64,000 nt of DNA from Hetaerina americana (taxonomy: Eukaryota > Arthropoda > Insecta > Odonata > Calopterygidae). How positions within the stretch are numbered: the first letter of the stretch is position 1; every line of letters starts with the position of its first letter. The notes beneath the pieces are model-generated. The model did no database searches and had not been told where the DNA came from. It worked only from the letters and a program-made list of their open reading frames with translations. Where the stretch lies: positions 1,749,501 to 1,813,500 of the forward strand of contig JAKTNV010000065.1 of the NCBI GenBank assembly GCA_022747635.1. The letters run 5' to 3'. Shown here one piece after another: positions 55,901 through 64,000 of the stretch. A program made the translations under genes and the position numbers.

Positions 55901-58269
55901 AACATAATTTTGCCGTGACGCAAGAAATTGGATGAGGCGTCCGTCTATGACTTGCATACTATTTTATTTTATTCTATCTCATGGTGTCTTCTTATTCTTT
56001 TCTGCCCTATTCTCCTCACGTCATACTTTGTCAAAAATATTTTCAATCCCGTTCTCCCTCTTACTATCTTATCATTTCTTCTCTCTCGAAATTCTACTAC
56101 GATAACTGTTCGCCGCACCTTTTCTGTATAGATCCACTTTTTTCCAGAATTTGTGACTGTTCTGACTGTTCAGAATTTGTGACAGAATTTGTGACTGTGA
56201 GCTGACTGTTCAGCTTTTATGCAGATATTGTTTACGAAGATTATCTATGAATTCCGTCACATGTATTTTAATCTTTTATGAATCACTATTCTAGATATTC
56301 CATTGCCTGGAATACAAAAACAACTCGTTTAAATGGTAAGTATCTGTCATGTGTACCGTGCAAAATTGAGAGATATTCTATGTGATGCCACGCTTTCAGT
56401 AACGCCAAATTACATCAAAGTGTTTTTTATTAATACTTAGTGGAACTTCTTTCCTCGGGGATTTTTGAGTTCTTTAAAAGCTCACAGGTCAACGAAAATT
56501 TCATGCAGTGATTCCGTCCAGGAGAGTTGTCTACCATTGGCATGAAGTTCGACAGCACAGCAAAACTATTTTTCCCTCAGTTCTACAAATTTTTTCTACT
56601 CCATCTATGCAGTTTAAAATATCTATTGATTTATTTTCCCTTCTTAGGTTTCGTAACATATGTATATCTCTCCGTCAGCATAACGTTCACTATAGGAATT
56701 ACTTCCTTTACATTGTTCAACACTGAATTTCCCTTTCCAACTTCCTCTTATATCCAATCCCGCCTACTCCACGCTTAGCTAATATGTGTACCTGTGAGCG
56801 TTGGCACGTTGGTGATCCGTGACTTTAGGTCATCTATGTTAGGTAAATTTGAAGGTTCCTTCTGGTAACTAAAAAATCACATCGTTGCGCCTTAGTAATT
56901 TTCGGGAGGTTAATTAAGAGACGTGGGTTGGTAGTAGTACATGTTTTTGTTTTCAATGAGTGGATTTGAAATTTGGATATTTTAATGTCATAAATCGTCC
57001 AAGAGGATGTTTCCGTTGTGGTCTGATATAATCCGAAAAAATATATTTTTGTATTTTGATTACATCAAGAATTGAATCTATGCGGTGATCTTTCCTTGAA
57101 TGGAAGGAACCCTAGGATAAATCGATCAGCTTGCAAACTTTGGCTGTTAATTTTTTGAACGCGCTCAAGGCGTCTTTTGACCACATACGACCAAACTGGG
57201 GAGGCCCGAGAGAATGAAGGGCGGATTGATTGCACTATCAATCCGTAGTTTGGATTACCATGAAAATGGGGGAACTCTATTCCGGGGACCTTTTATCACA
57301 TTTATATTATTAACCATTCCTTCCTTTCCAGATTAAGTTCCGCAACATCTACAGAAATTCACGCGCTTAGATATTTTATTTACGCAATCACTTAAATAGT
57401 TACGTTCGTGAATTTTCTCCTCTTTGCTAGCGTTGCTTTTTCTGTCACAATTCACCTCCAGGTGACTCAATAAGGTGTCCGTCCATCTTTCCATCTTCGT
57501 TCAAATGAACTATACACGCGAACTTCTTGATCTAAGTCATGTATTCTGACTTCAGTATTAAACTTTAAAAACATATTGAACAATTGCTCTGTTCTTGGAT
57601 AAACATTTTCGTCCTTGATATTTCTAAATGTCAATATTAAGGAAGTATTTTAAACATCAATTACTTAAAAAGATAATTCAATTTTTTTTCTTTCGTCAAT
57701 TTCCAAAAAACAGTGAAATTTGTATTGCAACTAAAAAGTCACTATTCTTAATTTATTTCTTCCAGGATACTAGATTTATTCATTCATTAGGGTCTATTCG
57801 TTTATTTACCTATGCTTTTTTATATATGTTGTTGCCTACACATTTTATGCTGACGATATCCTTGAATAAAATCTGACCGCATCATCTCATGGGATTTAGA
57901 GACCTAAGATAATGAGCGAAATTTCTATCTTATCTATTAGAAAACAGATGCCCAAGGTTAAAACAGCAAATTAGACACCTACGTGCGTTTTTGGCGTAGC
58001 GTAAACATACATATACCTTTTCGCACTGGGAATAAATATCAAAAGGATTTCCATATCCTCCGTATCTTATGGAATCAAAGTTATTCATCCACCGCTCTCA
58101 ACGCTCTGCACCCTGAAACCACCCACTTGAGGCACGGGAGCCTTTTATCTCCGTCGTCAAGTTCTCGAAACCCATAACCGAGGGCGTTACATTAGATGCC
58201 GTCGCTGATGAGCCTGCGATAGGATAAATACGTAAATAATAATAAAATTTTATGGCAAAATATATACCG
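55901..58269. other. No gene recognised; short tandem duplication
   Basis: CAGAATTTGTGAC recurs three times at about 56144-56196, interleaved with CTGACTGTTCAG. The rest is AT-rich with nothing supported. Confidence 0.4.
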
Positions 58270-59040
58270 TCCGCGCTGAGGGTATGGGAGAGGGTGGGGA
58301 GGGGGAGAGAGAGAGAGACCATTCCACGCATTCCTTGGAGAGGGAGACCCTGGCCTTATCTCCTTATCCCCTCGCCGATGGACCCCTCCCTCGGGATCCC
58401 CCACACCATTATACCCTTCCTTTCCAACCCTTTCCCATCCCTCCCACTCCCTGACGGCAACTCTTCCCGCCGGACCCCAGAGGAAGTTGAAATTAATAGT
58501 TCGACCCGCCTCTGACGCATAAACGGCGAAAGCGCTACCAGAGATGACCGTGGTCCGACTGGCTACTTATGTATTTACATTCACCACGCAGGGCGGGGAG
58601 AACCCACCGCCCTTCCCACCATTCCCCCTTCCCGCCAAATTCTTCAACCCCACACGCTAAGGGTTCAGGGGCTTCCTCCCCGTCGACCACCGAGGGAACC
58701 CTTCCCCCCCCTCTCAATCCCTTCGTCCCCCTCCCTCTTTTAAATCTTCAAAACTCTCTCCTCCCTCGACCCAAAATCCCCTCTGTCCTCTCTCCTCCTC
58801 CCGGACGAAACCGCGTTCAAACACATTTCTTACATGACTTGCGACTTGGGTCCTCTCGACCGCGCCACCCTCCTTCACGAGCGGCATGAATCTGCGCGTT
58901 TGGGACTGTTATCTAGATATCCGAGGATTCAGGGAGGTAGGGTGGGAAGGGAAGTACCTCTCTTCGCGGTCTCGGAGGGTGTGAGGGGGGGAGGCGTGAA
59001 GAGGGATGTGAGAGAGGGAGGGCGATTGACGATCCTCGCC
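58270..59040. other. GC-rich block with strand switch
   Basis: Short GA repeat at 58290-58318, C/T-rich at about 58360-58470 and 58600-58810, then G/A-rich at 58920-59030. No credible protein. Confidence 0.4.
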
Positions 59041-59264
59041 TCAACGTCCCATAACCCATCCTTGTTTTAGATCTTTGCAAAAGGATTTCTCATCGTTGGG
59101 GTCCAAGGTGTGAAAATTGAGGTATTTTTTTAAACCGTTAATTAAATTAATCTTATTATTATAATTGTTATTGTTTTTATTATCAGTGGTATTTACTGTG
59201 TAAGGGGGTTGAACTATGTATAGCACGGTACAAAGATACATAACATCTGATACTACAATGAGCC
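59041..59264. other. No feature recognised
   Basis: AT-rich sequence before the LINE scrap. Confidence 0.4.
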
Positions 59265-59500
59265 CAACTTCGCATGCCTCTTTCCTCTCTTCATTCAGTC
59301 CAACATCCCTATCCTATTCCTTCCCCTTCCTCGCCTGTCTTTCTCCAATTTATCATAATCTTCAAAGTTTCATTGCTGATCAAAATACTATTAATAAATC
59401 TTATCTACCTCCTTTGGATGTCTAGTAACAACACACTTTCCTCGCCCACTATGCCTAACAATTCCTCGTTTGTTTTCCTATTTATTTCACCACTTTTGAC
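59265..59500 (-). mobile_element. RTE-like LINE 3' fragment
   Basis: DNA match to the 3' coding end of the 22862-25160 copy. Plus-strand TCCAACATCCCTATCCTATT, CCTTCCCCTTCCTCGCC and, further right, CTCGCCCACTATGCCTAACA and TTCCTCGTTTGTTTTCC correspond to 23007-23180 in the same order. Short indels throughout; no open frame of the family survives. Confidence 0.7.
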
Positions 59501-60674
59501 TACTATGAAGGAAATAGAAATATATACGATCTTCAAAATTAGGTACTAATGGTTTGCGTACTAATCTTTATCAACCTAAAAAATATTTTGAGTAAAATAA
59601 ATACCTACATTCTATATAATACAATGCTAGGACTAAGAATTAGTCGAACTTTTAAAGTATTAATCCTATTTTTTTCACCTTTATTAAAAAAGGCTCATAA
59701 ATTCGATGCAAGATATTTAAATGAATGGTAAAAAATTAACTTTCGTAATGTATCTAGATGTTATCGATTTTATTCACTAAATACCTACAACTTAAAATTC
59801 AATTATTAAATATCAATTATTTTTTAAGTAAACTTTATAATATCAATGAATAAGTTAATGAAACGGGAACTTAATGTAAGGTGTCATTAGAAAATAGTAT
59901 GCTGAAATGAACGAAGCATGGATGTAAATGTATCTAACGGCGTGCCAGAATAATTTTAAGGCATGTTAAATTGAGAAGAGTGTACTTGTTATTGGGCAAA
60001 AATGCACTCAAAATTAAGTAAATGTTGCTGACTGGATTGCACCCATATTATTCACCATTAGGAATCGATTCAATGCCGACTAAATGAATTTTGGTCAGCC
60101 ATTCCAAATCATCGAAAATAAAAATTACGGCAAAAATAATTTATGAGTGTACACAACAATGAATTAGGACTGATCTACCCACCTGTACAGGGTGCGGCGC
60201 TTAAATCATGAACAAGCACGCGTTTCCTCGAATGAGATTTCCTCGCCGGGTTAGCGAAACCTTCCCCAAACTCCTCCGAAGCATTAAACTTAGCCACAAT
60301 ACTGTAAAAAGTTAATATGGGGTACGCGAAAAATCGAACTATTTCGAAATATAACGCCCGTCGCAAGCACTCTCGATAATTGCGGCTCTTCGATTTTACT
60401 CCGTACTTTTTCGTAACCCCTCGGCCAGTTTGAGGTAGTGACTGTTTAGTAGATGCCTATAGCTTTCAAGCACGCCAATCGTGACCTCAAGTGGAACTAC
60501 GATATGGCAGAAAATTCAAATTAAAATTTGTCCGGATTTAAGCGATTCAGAATATGCGACGGCAAGATAACACCGGGCCTTGTTCTCTTCCCTCTCCCGT
60601 TTCCAAGGTTGATTTTCAACATTGGACGGACTTGTGGAAGAATATTTTGGGAAAAAATAATGTGCACATATATC

Positions 60675-60715
<41 letters not shown>

Positions 60716-61726
60716 TCATACGATATATAAAATAAGAAAGCGGAAAAGAGAAAAGGGGTGTCGGGATAGATCGCGGCAGGTTTCTGGAAGGGGAAAATTG
60801 AAGATCGGAGTCTGCTTTGTTTGTCTTCTGTGGCTTCCGAGCAGTTTTCTTTATTTTTTTGAGCGGGCGACCAAAAATCGGGGGGGGGGGGAGGGGGGCT
60901 GGGCGTTGGCAAGAGGGAGAGAGACAGATGAAGGAGGAGGAGAAGAAGTGTTTGTTTGCTCAGTCGAGGTCCGGTGTGATTCATGTTGATGCCGCCCGTC
61001 CTCACCCCTTCTAATCAGATTAATTTCTGCGACTCCTCGAAAATCGCTATCATATGCCGTTTGATAACATTGAGGTGGCGTTTTACGAATAAATGGACCT
61101 TAGGCATGATAAACTACGGACAAGAACAAAACAAAAATAAGTTAATGAAGGCTTCAGTGGGGTGCATGAATCGATGTTTATACCACGGGGACGATAAATC
61201 CCTAGGTTGAACGCAAATTCGTCAGCTCTTTGTCTTGACTGGCACCATGATTTGGAGGAATAATTGTGAAACTTCCTTATCATGCGAGAATAAGCATATT
61301 TCAATCTATTATTCTTCTTTTAATCATCTGGGCAGGCGCAAGGGTCACAGAGCCTGGAGACTAAATAATTGACAGATTAGATTTGCTTGGAATCCAATTG
61401 TAACCAAGTTCTTTAATTTATATTTTTTTTGGCACTGCATCGTGCCGGTAAAAGCCCGAATGGTTTATATTTTTTTGCTCGTTAGTTCATTTGCCTTATG
61501 ATGCCTTGAACTACAAAATAATGTACATTAAAAATTTGATTTTCTCTTGGTTTTGAATATTATATTTGGGATTTCCCGTAATGTACTTGATTAAGGGGCC
61601 GAAGTGTCCTTCGTAATATCCCTCGGTGAAATTTCGGTATCGTAGAAAAAACTTGGGTAAAAAGAATAAAATAATAAAATCAGAAGAGAACCATTAAAAA
61701 TGTAACCCAACAAAAGCTTCAGCGTT
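59501..61726. other. No gene recognised; small simple repeats
   Basis: (TA)n at about 60680-60712, and poly-G with GA-rich sequence at 60880-60945. TACAGGGTGCGGCGC at 60185 resembles a mariner-type end, but no partner end is found. Nothing else is supported. Confidence 0.4.
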
Positions 61727-61777
61727 CATCTACATCAATACCCTGCAAGCCACCAAAAGGTGTGTGGCAGGGGGTGC
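61727..61777 (-). repeat. LINE 3' tail copy, variant subfamily
   Basis: Minus strand: CACCCCCTGCCACACACC, TTTTGGTGGCTTGCAGGG, TATTGATGTAGATGAACG. The clearest copy of the variant form; CACC-TTTT-GGTG forms a perfect small hairpin. Confidence 0.7.
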
Positions 61778-61855
61778 AGCACCAGGAGGAAAGGGTAAGG
61801 GATGAGGGGTTAGGGTTTTTCAAATGGATGGGGAAAGGTAAGGGGAACCTGCAAA

Positions 61856-61857
<2 letters not shown>

Positions 61858-61921
<64 letters not shown>

Positions 61922-61937
61922 TATATATAAATATAAT
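61858..61937. repeat. (TA)n tract
   Basis: Poly-A followed by about 27 TA repeats and a degenerate TA/AAT end. Confidence 0.95.
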
Positions 61938-62365
61938 CGTATAACCCTGCGCAGTCGCTACCTTGTAGGTTAATATTTATTATGTCGAGCCGGCTCCTGG
62001 GGGATTTTGATTACAAGAATTCTGGTCTCTTATTGTTCTCGGAAAAAATGACCATTTAAATCTGTCTGTCCTGCCGTCAATCTCTCTAATCTTACATTCG
62101 TGATCGCTTTTGAAATATGTCCATTCAAATTCACTCATTACTTATGAAATATGCAGTTTCGCCAAAATGAATCATTATTCAGTGCAGTAATTTGTCTCTT
62201 TTCAGCTGAGGGCTGCATCATGAACGAATTCGGAGGAATAAAACGAGATATTTCGCGGAACTATCAACAGGATTTTGTTTCAGTAACCTAGACATAATGA
62301 TTCTCCAATTCCCACACTAAATTAATTCTTCTTTTTTCATCAATATACATATTATATCTAGCTAT
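61938..62365. other. No feature recognised
   Basis: AT-rich, nothing supported. Confidence 0.4.
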
Positions 62366-62426
62366 AGGCGCTAGTATCCCCCCGCCACACGCCCTTGCGG
62401 CGGCTTGCGGGGTATTATGTAGATGA
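62366..62426 (+). repeat. LINE 3' tail copy, consensus form
   Basis: CCCCCCCGCCACACGCCCTT, GCGGCGGCTTGCGGGGTATT, ATGTAGATG. Identical in its core to the 35329-35397 tail. No LINE body upstream, so a very short insertion. Confidence 0.75.
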
Positions 62427-63464
62427 TAAGCCACCGATTTGGACGTGAGTGGGAGGAATTAAAGGGAATATTGAAATTTATCTTTTGCTAAATTTGGGAT
62501 CCAGTAAATTTTGACCTTCAAATATTAAATTTAAAAGACCTTATCCTTGACCCATTCTACTTGGTTCTTACACCCTCTGTTACACACATAGATAGTGGAT
62601 TGCAGTTCCAATATAATCGCCATATGAGGGTTTCAGATTCCGTATCCTACAATATATATTATTAAAGAGAAATTATTACTCTCTAGGCATCTATTTCGGA
62701 TCTTTTCGCCCGACATATCTTGATTAACGTACATTTTTGGCCAACTTATCCATTAACACTGACCAGTATCAATGCACCTCGAGTCATGGGCTTTTAGGGG
62801 TTAAATTTGACGACAACCTAATACGCAGTCATTTTAAAACGAAGACTGTGGATGGAAAAGTTCTGGTAAATACACCCTTACGGTTGAGTTTCCTAAAGCT
62901 ACTAGTTAGTTCTTTAAAAATCGATCCTAAATTAATATAACAGACTCTTTTAAGTTGATATTCTTTCAAAATATAAGAGAAAAGTTCCGATAGTTGTATA
63001 ATAATTAGAAGGCTATACGCGATTACTTTATAAGTCTTAAGAAAAACGAATATGGTGATAAGAGATATGAACGTACCAAAACAAATATATACTCTGAAAA
63101 ATAGATCTGATGAGCATTCACTTCAGTTTTCTGATGGCCAATATCAGGGATACTCTACTCCGCCGACTTCGACCGTCTATAGTTTATTAATTTTATGAGC
63201 ATTGGAAAATATGGTACAAAGGATTTCCACCCATTGAACTGTACCTGCGTCCCGTGCAACATACACCCACTTTTGGCTACAGCCTCCCAACTTTCAGTTT
63301 TGTCACATTTTTGTCAGGATATCACAAGAGAAACCAAAGCCTAGAAAAACCCCACGTCCATTTTCAGTAATATATACTAGATAGTAGTCTTAGTCAATTA
63401 TTTCATTTCCCAGTGTGCCGTTTTCCGTGCTATTCCTATTAAACAGTATCCTGTATTTCTGCTT
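62427..63464. other. No feature recognised
   Basis: AT-rich. A 67-codon frame at 62737-62940 shows no known domain. Confidence 0.4.
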
Positions 63465-63546
63465 GTATGGCTGGTTCCCTGAGCATCCCCCGCCATACGC
63501 CCTCGCGACGGCTGCTTAAGGGTCACTGTGTAGATGCAGATGCATC
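63465..63546 (+). repeat. LINE 3' tail copy, degenerate
   Basis: CATCCCCCGCCATACGCCCT, CGCGACGGCTGCTTAAGGG, then TGTGTAGATGCAGATGCATC, a decayed (GATGTA)n end. Confidence 0.65.
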
Positions 63547-64000
63547 TTTTCAGCACACTGGCACATTAGGCCGAAAACCTGAAAAATGATGCAACAAATA
63601 GTTTGTCATTAAAAGGTCGTGTATGTACGAGTAACATTCGAGGGTTTGTAAAAGGACATCGAGAAACCATTAAACTAGACTCCCCTCTTTCTGTACAATT
63701 TAATTCATCAGCCGAAATTTTATTTCATCTCTTAATGTTTCGATCCGAAAGATCATTCGAACGAGCGCAAAATAACAAGCAATAATTTCATGCAAATAAA
63801 AAATTAGATCGGAGAAATCGTCACATCCTTCTCGGAACTTCTCTGGTGTATTTCAAGCGTCGGGGGGGAAGATCGTCGTCGCTTCGATTCCCATTAGGAA
63901 GCAAACAATGGGGAACCGTGAGTGGCCCCGACCGCGGGAAGCGGTCGATTTGGAAGAGCACACATACACATTGTGTAAAGTACGTGAGCCAAACACTTCC
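63547..64000. other. No feature recognised
   Basis: AT-rich at first, more GC-rich after about 63850. No gene is supported before the window ends. Confidence 0.4.

Noticed and set aside
60175..60200. TACAGGGTGCGGCGC as a mariner end
   Set aside because: No complementary partner end or transposase sequence within reach; CAGGGTG is too short to stand alone.
1..64000. CRISPR arrays, operons, ribosome-binding sites or bacterial origins
   Set aside because: The window is eukaryotic transposon-rich DNA; no regularly spaced repeats or bacterial gene layout exist.

Overview
This is eukaryotic, animal-type DNA with no host gene that I can recognise. No reading frame looks like a cellular protein exon, and there are no rRNA genes, operons or intact tRNA genes. 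All protein-level signals come from transposable elements: two families of near full-length mariner DNA transposons plus one older mariner relic, several Penelope-like retroelements (PLEs) with GIY-YIG endonuclease, an RTE-like APE-type LINE with at least four fossil copies, and 3' ends of CR1/Jockey-like LINEs. This mixture, with long (TA)n tracts and tRNA-like SINE heads, suggests an invertebrate and most likely an arthropod. The species cannot be fixed from the sequence. The window is probably intergenic or inside a very long intron.

Layout. 1-13 kb: a 0.4 kb non-coding PLE derivative (1764-2203), a PLE with GIY-YIG (6519-7621), a foldback MITE (8317-8629), a 48-bp perfect palindrome (10347-10394) and an internally deleted mariner (11034-11966). 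13-26 kb: a large purine/pyrimidine-asymmetric block (17.1-18.5 kb), SINE-like tRNA heads and the longest RTE-like LINE copy (22862-25160, minus strand). 26-37 kb: a full-length mariner (27746-29066) beside a LINE 3' end, then a dense run of LINE fossils on both strands. 37-51 kb: mostly unrecognisable DNA with pyrimidine-rich blocks, a PLE terminal fragment among (TA)n tracts (41.6-42.2 kb) and a mariner relic (44.06-44.64 kb). 51-55 kb: a PLE with reverse transcriptase and GIY-YIG (51584-53190), and 170 bp further on a mariner inserted in a (TA)n tract (53363-54683). 55-64 kb: pyrimidine-rich blocks, a LINE scrap, (TA)n tracts and three LINE tails.

Two threads link the pieces. First, every PLE end here carries a hammerhead-ribozyme-like motif (CTGANGA, hairpin, GAAA, very short palindromic stem III, UH). 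In two unrelated-looking families the motif also occurs as a near-perfect inverted copy at the 5' end, behind a shared 5' box. Second, a motif of about 65 bp ending in GATGTA repeats occurs about a dozen times on both strands. The copy at 34755-35397, with 9-bp target-site duplications and a LINE C-terminal reading frame upstream, shows that it is the 3' tail of a CR1/Jockey-like LINE. All transposon coding regions are broken; two mariners and one PLE are interrupted by a single in-frame TAG.
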